60,042 nucleotides of DNA from Clostridia bacterium (GCA_017524615.1 JAFXVJ010000034.1:1-60042); one strand, 5' to 3'. Shown: positions 43,118 to 51,930, counted from the first letter of the stretch. Numbers and translations: made by a program. Notes: generated by a model from the letters alone, not told the origin.

Positions 43118-44923
43118 TTACTTTCCTCCTACACCCTTTTCGATGGACGCGCCTGTCAGCTTTTCCACAATGAAATTGACCAGCAGGACGATAAAGATGA
43201 TGAGCAGGTTGATCGCGTTTCCGTACTGCGCCCAGCCCTTTTCATCATAGAAGAAGAGCAGCGTGGTGAGCACGCGGTTGTTGGCCGTGACCAGGATCAC
43301 GAAAAGGCTGAGCTCGCGCATGCAGGAAACGAAAGGCAGCAGGTAGCCCGAAACGATGGTGGTTTTTTCGATCGGAATGATGATGCGCACCATCCGCTTC
43401 CACCAGGGAACGCCCATGATCACGCCGGCCTCTTCGATTTCAGGCGAAAGCTGCATCATGGAATTCACACCGCTGCGGCTGGCCATGGGCAGGTATTTGA
43501 TGGTGCCGATCAGGGCGAGGATGGCAAAGGTGCCATAGAGCGAGGGGATGATGCCCCGCTGCTGAGAAAACATAGACAGATAAATGGCGGCAAAGGCCAT
43601 GGAAGGAATCAGGTAGGGGATGAAGGTGAGGTTTTCCACCAGACGGCTGAGCCAGCTGCCCCGGCGGCGGACGATGGAATAGCCCGCCAGGAAGCCCACC
43701 GTGCCGGCGCCGATGGCGCAGGTGACAGAGAGCTTCAGGGAATTGAACAGCGTTTTCCACACGTCGGCATTCCGCAGGATACCCGCCTTATCCTGATAGT
43801 CGTTCCCGCCCTTGGACAGGCCAATCCAGAAATCCAGCGTCATGTTGGACAGGGAATAGTCGCCGTCCGTCAGGATCACGGATTGGAGGATAAAGGAAAT
43901 CATGGGGATCAGGGAAATGCACAGCACGATCAGGCAGGCCAGCAAGGACAGGGGCAGCCGGGCACCCTTGAGGTGGAACAGGGAAATATTGGCGCTTTTC
44001 CCGGTTACCGTGGCATAGCTTTTGCGCGTGCCGATCATATATTGGTTCACCAGCATGATGGCCACGGAAATCACGATCATCAGGATGGCGATGATATAGC
44101 CTACGCCGGGGTTGGTGCCCTGGATGGTGGAGTACATTTCCGTGGTAAGCACATAGAAGCGTACCGGCAGGCCCAGGAACTGGGGTACCGCGAAGGAACT
44201 CATGGAGCTGGAGAACACCAGGATGATCGTGCTCATGACGGCGGGCATCACCATGGGGATTGTGATGCGCGTGAACATGCGCATCTTATTGGTTTTCAGG
44301 ATGATGGCGGCCTCCTCCAGGTTGGCATCCATGTTCCGCAGCACACCGCCTATGAGGATGTATGCAAAAGGCGCGTAATGCAAGCCCGTGGTGATGATGA
44401 TGGGGAAGGGGCCGTAAGCGAACCAATTGGGGATGGCGATGCCGGTAACGGCCGTAAAGATGCCGGGGGCGCCGCCCACCACCGCGTTCTTGAAAAAGTT
44501 CCGCCAGGCCAGCGCCAAGGTCCACGAAGGCATGATATAGGGGAAGATAAAGAGCTTGGTCAGCACCTTCTTCCACATCATGTCCGTGCGCGCCACCAGC
44601 CAGGCAAAGCCGCCGCCGATGAGGATGGACACCCCGCAGGCCAGCACCGAGGTGTAGACACTGTGCCACAGCGGCTCCCAGATCAGGATGGAGCTGAAAT
44701 TGCTGGCAAACGCTCTCAGCCAGTGGTACAGCGTAAAAGAGCCCACCGCCTGCTTGATGCGCGATTTTTCCGACGCATGGACCACAAAGGTATCCCGGAT
44801 GATGGAGATGAGCGGCAGGACGACGAGATACGTCAGGAAGATCAACAGCAGGATCAGCAGGATGTTGTACGGCTTGCTGAGAAAGGATTTCACCTTGTTC
44901 AGTTTTCTGTTCATCACACTCAC
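43118..44923 (-). CDS. Fused two-domain ABC permease, FbpB/AfuB-like
   Basis: This 601-residue membrane protein has about twelve helices in two homologous halves. Each half has an EAA loop: EEAAIILKTNKMRMFTRITI in the first and EEAGVIMGVPWWKRMVRIII in the second. Such duplicated permeases belong to the ferric/AEP/sugar-phosphate type (FbpB, PhnV/U-like, AfuB). It is downstream of the binding-protein gene after a stem-loop and directly precedes the ATPase gene. Confidence 0.9.
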   Translation of the reverse strand: MSVMNRKLNKVKSFLSKPYNILLILLLIFLTYLVVLPLISIIRDTFVVHASEKSRIKQAVGSFTLYHWLRAFASNFSSILIWEPLWHSVYTSVLACGVSILIGGGFAWLVARTDMMWKKVLTKLFIFPYIMPSWTLALAWRNFFKNAVVGGAPGIFTAVTGIAIPNWFAYGPFPIIITTGLHYAPFAYILIGGVLRNMDANLEEAAIILKTNKMRMFTRITIPMVMPAVMSTIILVFSSSMSSFAVPQFLGLPVRFYVLTTEMYSTIQGTNPGVGYIIAILMIVISVAIMLVNQYMIGTRKSYATVTGKSANISLFHLKGARLPLSLLACLIVLCISLIPMISFILQSVILTDGDYSLSNMTLDFWIGLSKGGNDYQDKAGILRNADVWKTLFNSLKLSVTCAIGAGTVGFLAGYSIVRRRGSWLSRLVENLTFIPYLIPSMAFAAIYLSMFSQQRGIIPSLYGTFAILALIGTIKYLPMASRSGVNSMMQLSPEIEEAGVIMGVPWWKRMVRIIIPIEKTTIVSGYLLPFVSCMRELSLFVILVTANNRVLTTLLFFYDEKGWAQYGNAINLLIIFIVLLVNFIVEKLTGASIEKGVGGK

Positions 44924-44968
44924 CCCTGAACAGCGCAGCCTTCACGGGATGCGCAGCGTTTGAAATGA

Positions 44969-45000
44969 GAGAAAGGGATGGCGTCCGCCACCCCTTTCTC
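44969..45000 (-). promoter_or_regulatory. Stem-loop between binding protein and permease genes
   Basis: GAGAAAGGG plus TGGCG (44969-44983) pair with CGCCA plus CCCTTTCTC (44986-45000) with two bulged bases. No T-run follows on the minus strand. It probably limits read-through or protects the binding-protein mRNA, giving more binding protein than permease. Confidence 0.6.
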
Positions 45001-45052
45001 CGCCATTGGTGCAATCATGGGTCGAAGCGCGCAATTTCAAGGAATGCGCTGA

Positions 45053-46240
45053 TTATTTGATCATCTTGATGAAGTCTTCTACATCCGCACGATGCTCAGC
45101 AGCAAAGATCGGGTCTTCCTGGATCAGGATCTTCTTCCATTCCGTCACGGGGGAATCGCCGTCCGCCACGGGGATGGCCTGGTTGCCGGAGTAGTCGCCG
45201 AAGCGGCCGGTCATGCCCACGAACACGGAGCCGTCACGCTGGGTGGTGACGCCGTCGCCGAACCAGCCGTCTTCCGTGAACAGCCACACCAGGAAGGCCT
45301 TGGCCAATTCAGGATTGTCAGCATTCGAGGTGATCAGACCGTAGATGGGATAGATAAAGCCGGCCACGGGCGTCATTTCCTTCACGTAATCCAGGGTCTT
45401 TTCGCCGGGCTTCACGGTGGAATCCTTCAGGTTCTTGACATACTTGTTCAGCGTGATGAGGGCAGACCACTTGGTGGGCGCTTCCTGCGCGGGGTTGCCG
45501 ATGGCCTTGGCGATATTGCCGTCGGAATCACCGGCCAGCAAGCCGTTGTTGTACATCATTTTGATGAACTGGTAGCCGGCGTTGGGGCAATCGGGATCCA
45601 GCACCAGGTCTTTTCCGTAGTATTCTTTATAGGCTTCCGTGAGCGCGGCCGCGTTTTCATCGGAGGTCAGCATGACCAGGAAGTTCATGTTGACGCCTTC
45701 CTTTTCGGGATCCTTCATCTGCAGCGTGCCGGCGTACTGGGGATCGGTGGCATACCAGATGTTGTTGATCTCGCCGCTCTCAACATAGTCGGCGTTGTAA
45801 ATGAACACTTTGTTGCAGTAATCCCAGACCAGCAGCGGCTCGCAGTCTTCGCCGACCTTGTCCAGAATCTCCTGGTTGTACCAGTTGTATACATAGCCTT
45901 CGTCCACCAGCTCGGCCACCGTGCGGGCGCCGTCCTGGATGAAGATGATGTCGGCGCCGGAAATGCCGCTGGCGACCTCGGTGGCTACCTGGGTGATCTG
46001 GTTGTTATCGCCGATCTGGGTGCCTTCCACCAGTTCAATGTCAATGCCGAACTTGTTGGCAAAAGCTTCGACAGACGATACGGTGACCGAGTGGGTGGTA
46101 TACACGGACAGCTTGTTGCCGTTGGCCTTGCCCGCTTCAAGCAGCTCTTCAAACGTGGCCGGATCAGCATCTGCGAAAGCGCAGGCGGAGAGTGAGAACA
46201 CCAGGAGACATGCGAGAATCAGAGCGGTCAGTTTCTTCAT
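45053..46240 (-). CDS. FbpA/AfuA-like extracellular solute-binding protein
   Basis: This 395-residue exported protein has a signal peptide with a lipobox (LVFSLSAC, Cys at residue 20), so it is a likely lipoprotein. It has the type II periplasmic fold of FbpA relatives: LSVYTTHSVTVSSVEAF (about residue 44), SGADIIFIQDGARTVAELVDEG and GNPAQEAPTKWS. The paired tyrosines that bind ferric ion in FbpA are not evident at the usual C-terminal place, although Y residues exist (PIYGLI), so iron binding is doubtful. AAAGGAAAGGTGAT lies upstream of the ATG at 46240; a longer reading to 46657 would cross the promoter. It heads the operon. Confidence 0.85.
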   Translation of the reverse strand: MKKLTALILACLLVFSLSACAFADADPATFEELLEAGKANGNKLSVYTTHSVTVSSVEAFANKFGIDIELVEGTQIGDNNQITQVATEVASGISGADIIFIQDGARTVAELVDEGYVYNWYNQEILDKVGEDCEPLLVWDYCNKVFIYNADYVESGEINNIWYATDPQYAGTLQMKDPEKEGVNMNFLVMLTSDENAAALTEAYKEYYGKDLVLDPDCPNAGYQFIKMMYNNGLLAGDSDGNIAKAIGNPAQEAPTKWSALITLNKYVKNLKDSTVKPGEKTLDYVKEMTPVAGFIYPIYGLITSNADNPELAKAFLVWLFTEDGWFGDGVTTQRDGSVFVGMTGRFGDYSGNQAIPVADGDSPVTEWKKILIQEDPIFAAEHRADVEDFIKMIK

Positions 46241-46357
46241 ACCAATCACCTTTCCTTTGATTGTTTGATTTTGGGAAACGCTTGCCGCGGAAACACGGGC
46301 GCATGGCCGCGCGTTCCGCTTTCTATGATAGATCTGGCGTTTACCACCGATGTGTTT

Positions 46358-46386
46358 ATTATATGGTTTTTCAGCCATAATGTCAA
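46358..46386 (-). promoter_or_regulatory. Perfect-consensus sigma-A promoter of the FbpABC-like operon
   Basis: On the minus strand TTGACA (46386-46381), exactly 17 bases, then TATAAT (46363-46358). The leader of about 110 bases contains an imperfect CG-centred palindrome at 46272-46286 (GGGAAACGCTTGCC on the plus strand), a possible LacI-type site. A perfect promoter usually implies tight repression. Confidence 0.85.
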
Positions 46387-46504
46387 TGGCTTTTTGCACA
46401 AATCGACGATTCAAATGACGCTCCGGCCGCCGGAACGCATCGCCCCGCTTGCCCATGCGACAGGCGGAAGATGCCTTGGCCGATACGCTGCGCGGCATCC
46501 CCCG

Positions 46505-46548
46505 GATGAAAAACGAAGCGCAGGCAAAGCAATTGCCTTGCCTGCGCT
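46505..46548 (-). terminator. Rho-independent terminator of the aromatic 2-oxoacid operon
   Basis: AGCGCAGGCA (46517-46526) and TGCCTGCGCT (46539-46548) form the stem. On the minus strand it is followed by TCGTTTTTC. It lies about 145 bases past the ACT-protein stop. The intergenic region 46241-46691 holds nothing else but the promoter listed above. Confidence 0.75.
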
Positions 46549-46691
46549 GAGAAGGGTCCGACGGCGATCTCCCCGCCGCGGGGAGGCGCGATGCCTGAGG
46601 CTGCGGACCGGAAGGGCCCCTGGAAACGGAATACGAGGCTCCGTGTATCCCTGCCATGACTCCGGTTTCTGTTTTCTGTCAGCAAACCGGA

Positions 46692-47123
46692 TCACAATTC
46701 GCTCAGTTCATCCTGATCCACCAGCCGGAAGCCCCGGGCGGTGAGGGCAGCGGCGGCCTTGTGGTGGCCCGCCACCTTGAAGATCATATAGGCGCTGTTT
46801 TTTTTGCCGCCCAGGAAGGCGTACATGTATTCCACGTTGACCTGTTCTTCCTTGAGCACCGTCAGCACCTGGCTCAGCCCGCCGGGCACATCGGGAATGG
46901 CCACGGCCAGCACGGAGCTGACGGTATGCACAAAGCCCGTGTCCTTGAGCACGGTCGTGGTCTTATACAGGTCGTCCACAATGATCCGGGCAATGCCGAA
47001 ATCGCTGGTCTCCGCCAGGGAGAAAGCCCGCATGTCGATGCTGTTTTCCGCAAGCACCTGGGTCATATCGGACAGGGAACCGGTTTTATTCTCCAGAAAC
47101 ACGGAAATCTGCTTGACGCTCAT
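46692..47123 (-). CDS. Tandem ACT-domain protein
   Basis: This 143-residue protein consists of two ACT domains (about residues 3-65 and 70-138; FLENKTGSLSDMTQVLAEN and IPDVPGGLSQVLTVLKEE). ACT domains bind amino acids, often aromatic or branched ones. It follows paaK by 16 bases and ends the iorAB-paaK operon, an association seen widely in anaerobes. It is probably a ligand-binding regulator of the pathway or of the ligase. Confidence 0.85.
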   Translation of the reverse strand: MSVKQISVFLENKTGSLSDMTQVLAENSIDMRAFSLAETSDFGIARIIVDDLYKTTTVLKDTGFVHTVSSVLAVAIPDVPGGLSQVLTVLKEEQVNVEYMYAFLGGKKNSAYMIFKVAGHHKAAAALTARGFRLVDQDELSEL

Positions 47124-47139
47124 GAAATACCCCTCCTGA

Positions 47140-48444
47140 TCATATCTTGCGCTTGTCGATGACGCGGACGGCCTTGCCCTCGCTGCGCACGATGGATTTG
47201 GGCGCGACCAAAGTGACCTTGGCGGTCAGGCCCAGCATGTTGCGCAGGCCCTCCACCAGCTTCTTCTGGCGCTGGGTGATTTCGCCCATGTTGTCGGTAA
47301 ACATTTCGGGGGTCATTTCCACCTGGACGTCCAGGGTGTCGGTGTGGTTCATCCGATCCACGATGATCTGGTAGTTGGCGGGATAGCCCTGGTTCAGCAG
47401 CACGGTTTCGATCTGGCTGGGGAACACGTTCACGCCGCGGATGATGAGCATATCGTCGCTGCGGCCCCGGGGCTTGCTCATTTTCACGTGGGTGCGGCCG
47501 CAGGGGCATTTTTCACGGCTCAGCACGCAGATATCCCTTGTGCGGTAGCGCAGGAGGGGAAACGCCTGCTTGGTGATGGCGGTGAAAACCAGTTCGCCCT
47601 GCTGGCCGTCGGGTAGCACCTCGCCGGTTTCCGGGTCGATGATCTCGGCAATGAAGTGGTCCTCGTTGATGTGCATGCCCGTCTGGGCGGAGCATTCAAA
47701 GGCCACGCCGGGGCCGGAAAGCTCCGTCAGGCCGTAAATATCGTACGCCTTGATGCCCAGGGTATTCTCAATATCCCGGCGCATTTCCTCGCTCCAGGCC
47801 TCCGCGCCGAAAATACCGGCCTTCAGGGGGATCTGATCGGGGGTCAGGCCCATTTCCTTCATGCTTTCGCCCAGGTACTCGGCGTAGGAGGGGGTGCAGC
47901 ACAGAATGGTGGCGTTCAGGTCCCGGATGAACATGATCTGGCGCTCGGTGTTGCCGGAAGACATGGGCACCGTCATGCAGCCCACCTTCTGGCTGCCATC
48001 ATGCAGGCCCATGCCGCCGGTGAACAGGCCGTAGCCGTAGCTGACCTGGCACACGTCCTCTTGTGTTGCGCCGGCGGCGGTCAGCGCCCGGGCGCAGCAG
48101 TCCGACCACAGATCCACGTCCGCCTGGGAATAAAAGGCCACCACGCGTTTGCCGGTGGTGCCGGAGGTGGAATGGATGCGCACCACCTGGTCCTTGGGAA
48201 CGCCCAGCAGCCCGTAGGGATAGGCGTCCCTGAGGTCATACTTGCTCAAAAAAGGCAGCTTATGCAGGTCCTCCGTTCCCTTGATATCATCGGGGGTCAG
48301 GCCCTTTTCTTCCATCTTTTTGCGGTAATAGTGCACGCTGTCCCATACGTGGCGCACCTGCTTGACCAGGCGCTCGTCCTGCCAGGCCTTGATCTGCTCC
48401 CGGCTCGCGGTTTCGATTTCGGGCTGAAAATACCTCTCTCCCAT
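47140..48444 (-). CDS. paaK: Phenylacetate-CoA ligase type arylacetate ligase
   Basis: This 434-residue adenylate-forming enzyme is the usual PaaK length. TSGTTGK is at residues 93-99, YGLTE near 237, and the C-terminal domain carries RSDDMLIIRGVNVFPSQIE and the end KAVRVIDKR. It joins phenylacetate, indoleacetate or 4-hydroxyphenylacetate to CoA with ATP, or makes ATP in reverse. Next to IorAB it either banks the energy of aryl-2-oxoacid oxidation or activates aryl acids for reductive carboxylation. The start at 48444 has GAAGGGAAG upstream. Confidence 0.88.
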   Translation of the reverse strand: MGERYFQPEIETASREQIKAWQDERLVKQVRHVWDSVHYYRKKMEEKGLTPDDIKGTEDLHKLPFLSKYDLRDAYPYGLLGVPKDQVVRIHSTSGTTGKRVVAFYSQADVDLWSDCCARALTAAGATQEDVCQVSYGYGLFTGGMGLHDGSQKVGCMTVPMSSGNTERQIMFIRDLNATILCCTPSYAEYLGESMKEMGLTPDQIPLKAGIFGAEAWSEEMRRDIENTLGIKAYDIYGLTELSGPGVAFECSAQTGMHINEDHFIAEIIDPETGEVLPDGQQGELVFTAITKQAFPLLRYRTRDICVLSREKCPCGRTHVKMSKPRGRSDDMLIIRGVNVFPSQIETVLLNQGYPANYQIIVDRMNHTDTLDVQVEMTPEMFTDNMGEITQRQKKLVEGLRNMLGLTAKVTLVAPKSIVRSEGKAVRVIDKRKI

Positions 48445-48475
48445 CGGCTGCTTCCCTTCTTTCATAAATAAATGT

Positions 48476-49117
48476 TTATTTTTCCTTTGAATTAACCCGG
48501 ATTTTTTCCAGGCCGTAAGGCGTGAAATCGGCGTACACGCTGTCGCTGGCCACGCTACCGAAATGCTTTTCCATAAAGGTCGGATCCCGGAAGGCGCGCT
48601 TGACGATGGCATTTTTCCAAAGCCCCAGCAGCACGCCGATGGCAATGCAGCCCAGCGTCACGTACAAAAGATGCATAGGCACCATGGGCTTTTTCTCCAG
48701 TACCACAAACATGCCCGCCATCCAGCCGAAAACCAGCAAACAAACGAGAACCAAATATACCTTCAGAAGCGGGCCCCGCAGATTCTGCATCTTGCCCCCG
48801 GCATAGGGCACCTGATCCAGATGGCAGGACGGGCAGCGGAGCTTGATGGCCGGGTGCTTGAGGTTCACTGTAGCGCAGGGCAGCAGACAGCCCTTTTCCC
48901 ACTGGCCCGCGATCCCCTCCACCTGCTGCTTCCAATCTGAGGGCAGATTTTCGCGGAGGATCTTTTCCGCGTTGTTCGCGCCGATTTTTGAGGCGCTCAT
49001 GGAGGTCGTTACCACGACGTATTGGGACACGGTGTAGCTTTTCCCACATTTCCCGCAGCAATAGCTCACATCCACGGGCAGTTTGTATTCCGCTGACGCA
49101 ACGGTTTCAAGAGGCAT
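48476..49117 (-). CDS. Zinc-ribbon protein with two membrane helices, unknown function
   Basis: I do not recognise a family for this 213-residue protein. It has a cysteine pair CCGKCGK near residue 20, a second pair CPSCH near residue 95 and a further cysteine near 81, which together look like a treble-clef or zinc-ribbon site. Two hydrophobic helices follow (about 119-140 and 148-168), then a short hydrophilic tail. It lies in the middle of the iorAB-paaK-ACT operon with its own AAGGAG site 8 bases before the ATG. Placement suggests a link to aromatic-acid metabolism, such as membrane tethering; this is only inference. Confidence 0.65.
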   Translation of the reverse strand: MPLETVASAEYKLPVDVSYCCGKCGKSYTVSQYVVVTTSMSASKIGANNAEKILRENLPSDWKQQVEGIAGQWEKGCLLPCATVNLKHPAIKLRCPSCHLDQVPYAGGKMQNLRGPLLKVYLVLVCLLVFGWMAGMFVVLEKKPMVPMHLLYVTLGCIAIGVLLGLWKNAIVKRAFRDPTFMEKHFGSVASDSVYADFTPYGLEKIRVNSKEK

Positions 49118-49134
49118 GGCGTTTTCTCCTTCGC

Positions 49135-49707
49135 TTATGCGTTCTTCCCCAGCTCAAAGGCCTTTCTGTTGAGCTCCAGGAACCTGGCGGGCACGATGGC
49201 CTCCATCGCCTTCTGCCACGCTTCCTGAGGCAGATCGAAATAATGGCTGAGGCGGCCCATCAGCACGATGTTCACGGCCTTGCTGCTGCCCGCTTCTTTG
49301 GCCAGCGCCAGGCAGTCCAGGGCGTCCACCTTCGCCCCGGCGGCCTTCATTTTTTCCACCAGGTTTTCGGGATACTGCGCCGCGCCCGTCACCACGGGCA
49401 TGGGGTCGATCTGCTGGGTGGAGGTGACGATCTGCCCGCCGGGCCGCAGGAAGGAAATCCAGCGGGCCGCTTCCAGCAGTTCAAAGGACACGATGAAGTC
49501 CGCTTCGCCTTTGTCGATCACGGGGGAGGCCACGCGGTCGCCGTAGCGAACGTAGGTGACCACGCTGCCGCCCCGCTGGCTCATGCCGTGCACCTCGGAT
49601 ACTTTTACGTCATACCCCTGTTCCATCAGCAGATGGCCCAATAATTTGCTGGCCAGCAGGCTGCCCTGGCCGCCCACGCCCACGATCATGATATTTTTCG
49701 TTTCCAT
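49135..49707 (-). CDS. iorB: Indolepyruvate:ferredoxin oxidoreductase, beta subunit
   Basis: This 190-residue subunit has GVGGQGSLLASKLLG (about residues 11-25) and SEVHGMSQRGGSVVTYVRYG, the gamma-type domain used as IorB. With IorA it oxidises aryl 2-oxoacids (from Trp, Phe and Tyr) to aryl-acetyl-CoA with ferredoxin reduction, or works in reverse. It is three bases downstream of iorA. Confidence 0.9.
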   Translation of the reverse strand: METKNIMIVGVGGQGSLLASKLLGHLLMEQGYDVKVSEVHGMSQRGGSVVTYVRYGDRVASPVIDKGEADFIVSFELLEAARWISFLRPGGQIVTSTQQIDPMPVVTGAAQYPENLVEKMKAAGAKVDALDCLALAKEAGSSKAVNIVLMGRLSHYFDLPQEAWQKAMEAIVPARFLELNRKAFELGKNA

Positions 49708-49710
49708 TGC

Positions 49711-51456
49711 TCACGCCTCCTTTGCCGTGCTTTCAAAGGCATCCTTGGGGCACAGCTGGCTGCATACGCCGCAGCCCACGCACAGCGTTTCATCCACCCG
49801 GGCCTTGCCCTCCTTGATGGAGATGGCCGGGCAGCCGATGCGCATGCAGGACTTGCATCCGATGCACTTGTCTTTATCCACCAGAAGCGGCGGCTGATGC
49901 TTCACATATTTCAGCAGCGCGCAGGGACGGCGGGAAATGATGACGGAAGGCTCGTCCGCCGCCAGTTCCTCCTTGACGGCCTGATCGCAGGTCTTGAGGT
50001 CATAGGGATCCACCACCCGCACCCGGGCAAAGCCCATGGCCCGGCACAGGCTTTCCAGGTCGATCTTTCCCGCCGGATCGCCCTTGATGTTGTAGCCGGT
50101 GGTGGGGTTCTGCTGGTGGCCGGTCATGCCGGTGATGGAGTTATCCAGGATGATGACGGTGGAATTGGATTGATTGTAGGCGATATTGGCCAGGCCCGTC
50201 ATGCCGGAATGCATGAAGGTGCTGTCGCCGATGACGGCGACGGTTTTGTGCTCGCTTTCCTTGCCCAGGGCCTTGTTGAACCCGTGAATGGCGCTGACCG
50301 ACGCGCCCATGCAGGCCGTCATCTCAATGGCGGACAGGGGCGCCACCGCGCCCAGGGTATAGCAGCCGATGTCGCCCAGCACGGTGCACTTGTTGCGGTT
50401 CAGGGTATAGAACAGTCCCCGATGGGGGCACCCGGCGCACATGACCGGCGGCCGGGCGGGCACCGTTTCTCCCAGCTGCGGCCCGGCTTCGTGGGCGATG
50501 CCCAGTTTGTCCGCCACGACGGTCTGGCTCAGTTCGCCCATCAGGGAGAACAACGCCTTGCCCACGGGATTCAGCCCCAGATTCCGGCAGTGCTCCTCGA
50601 TGAAGGGGTCCAGTTCCTCCACCACGATCAATTGATCCACCGACGCGGCGAAATCCAGGATCTTTTTCTCCGGCAGGGGCCAGATCATGCCCAGCTTCAA
50701 TACGGGATATTTGTCCCCGCACGCTTCCTTGACATACTGGTAACTGGTGGAGGAGGTGATGATGCCCCTGCTGCGGTCGGCGCCGGGCTCCACGCGGTTC
50801 AGCGCGCTGGTTTCGGCGAACTCGATCAGCTTCCTCGTGCGCTCCTCCACAACGGGATGACGGCGGATGGCGTTGCCGGGCATCATCACGTATTTGGCGA
50901 TGTTCTTTTCATATTTCTTTTCCGGCGGGGTCATGCGCTCCGCCGTATCCACCGGGGACTGGGAATGGGCCACGCGGGTGCACATTTTCAGGAACACCGG
51001 TGTGTCAAAGGCCTCCGAAATGTCATAAGCCTGCTTGGCGAAGGCCAGCGCTTCCCCGGAATCGCTGGGCTCCAGCATGGGCACCTTGGCCGATTTGGCG
51101 TAGTGGCGGCTGTCCTGCTCATTCTGGGAGGAATGCATGCCGGCGTCGTCGGCCACGGCGATGACCATGCCGGCGTTGACGCCGGTGTAGGAAATGGTAA
51201 ACAGCGGGTCCGCCGCCACGTTGAGGCCCACATGCTTCATGCCGCAGAAGCTGCGTTTCCCTGCCAGGCTGGCGCCGAAGGCCACCTCCATGGCCACCTT
51301 CTCGTTAGGCGCCCATTCGCAGTAGATCTCATCGTACTTTGCCGCTTCCTCGGTGATTTCGGTGCTGGGGGTGCCGGGATAACTGGATACCACGGCGCAC
51401 CCCGCCTCATACAGGCCCCGGGCCGCCGCCGCGTTGCCAAGCATCAGTTTTTTCAT
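49711..51456 (-). CDS. iorA: Indolepyruvate:ferredoxin oxidoreductase, alpha subunit
   Basis: This 581-residue subunit is close to the family length. It has the N-terminal pyrimidine domain (SSYPGTPSTEITEE), the TPP-binding part with CAGCPHRG and GDSTFMHSGMTGLANIAYN, and a C-terminal ferredoxin domain. The latter has two clusters, CIGCKSCMRIGCP and CVGCGVCSQLCP. In IorA the first cluster often has an altered spacing, as here (C-x2-C-x2-C-x3-C is stretched by one residue). The start at 51456 has AGAGAG upstream; an ATG at 51480 lacks a ribosome site. It is the first structural gene after the TrpR-like regulator. Confidence 0.92.
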   Translation of the reverse strand: MKKLMLGNAAAARGLYEAGCAVVSSYPGTPSTEITEEAAKYDEIYCEWAPNEKVAMEVAFGASLAGKRSFCGMKHVGLNVAADPLFTISYTGVNAGMVIAVADDAGMHSSQNEQDSRHYAKSAKVPMLEPSDSGEALAFAKQAYDISEAFDTPVFLKMCTRVAHSQSPVDTAERMTPPEKKYEKNIAKYVMMPGNAIRRHPVVEERTRKLIEFAETSALNRVEPGADRSRGIITSSTSYQYVKEACGDKYPVLKLGMIWPLPEKKILDFAASVDQLIVVEELDPFIEEHCRNLGLNPVGKALFSLMGELSQTVVADKLGIAHEAGPQLGETVPARPPVMCAGCPHRGLFYTLNRNKCTVLGDIGCYTLGAVAPLSAIEMTACMGASVSAIHGFNKALGKESEHKTVAVIGDSTFMHSGMTGLANIAYNQSNSTVIILDNSITGMTGHQQNPTTGYNIKGDPAGKIDLESLCRAMGFARVRVVDPYDLKTCDQAVKEELAADEPSVIISRRPCALLKYVKHQPPLLVDKDKCIGCKSCMRIGCPAISIKEGKARVDETLCVGCGVCSQLCPKDAFESTAKEA

Positions 51457-51519
51457 GATCGCACTCTCTCTTTTCTTCATTTACTTTTCTATGGTCATCG
51501 GGGACGCGCCACGCCCCGT

Positions 51520-51837
51520 TTAGACGCTTGCATCGGTGTTTTCCGCCAGGCCCATCCGCAGGATCAGTTCCCGCATCGCCCCGCCATCCTCGTTATCCAG
51601 GATGTTGCGGCGCACCCGGCTGATGGTGGCGCTGCTGGCCCCAGTCTTTTCCAGGATTTCGGTATACACCTGATCCTGCAGCAGATATACGGCCACATCG
51701 TACCTTTGTTCCATGCTGCGCAGCTCCGTGGGGCTGCACAGATCCTCAAAAAACCGCTTGCATTCCTCCAGATCCCTGAGCTGCAGGATGGCTTCATACA
51801 TGCCGGTGCTGCGTTTTTTCTTCGTGTTTCTGGCCAT
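51520..51837 (-). CDS. TrpR-like transcriptional regulator, YerC/YecD family
   Basis: This protein of about 105 residues has the all-helical TrpR fold. Residues 15-45 contain LRDLEECKRFFEDLCSPTELRSM, and the helix-turn-helix is EILEKTGASSATISRVRRNI near residues 68-87. YerC-type proteins are relatives of the tryptophan repressor, usually without a known ligand. It sits 63 bases upstream of iorA on the same strand, so it is a good candidate for aromatic-amino-acid control of the operon. The start at 51837 follows GGGGGAGG. Confidence 0.85.
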   Translation of the reverse strand: MARNTKKKRSTGMYEAILQLRDLEECKRFFEDLCSPTELRSMEQRYDVAVYLLQDQVYTEILEKTGASSATISRVRRNILDNEDGGAMRELILRMGLAENTDASV

Positions 51838-51901
51838 CCGTTTCCGCCTCCCCCGCTTCCGTGGCCCCGCGCCGCGCGGGTGTCCGTTGATGATACGCAA
51901 T

Positions 51902-51930
51902 ATTTTAACACATTAAAGCGTGTAAGTAAA
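51902..51930 (-). promoter_or_regulatory. Promoter of the TrpR-like / ior operon
   Basis: On the minus strand TTTACT (51930-51925), 17 bases, TAAAAT (51907-51902). The -10 lies beside a TTAA-CACA-TTAA imperfect palindrome (51905-51916) that could be an autoregulatory operator. Confidence 0.6.

Noticed and set aside
41998-46240. Ferric iron ABC transporter
   Set aside because: The fold is of that type, but operon partners are an aldolase and a YesL protein, and no convincing paired-tyrosine iron site is seen in the binding protein.
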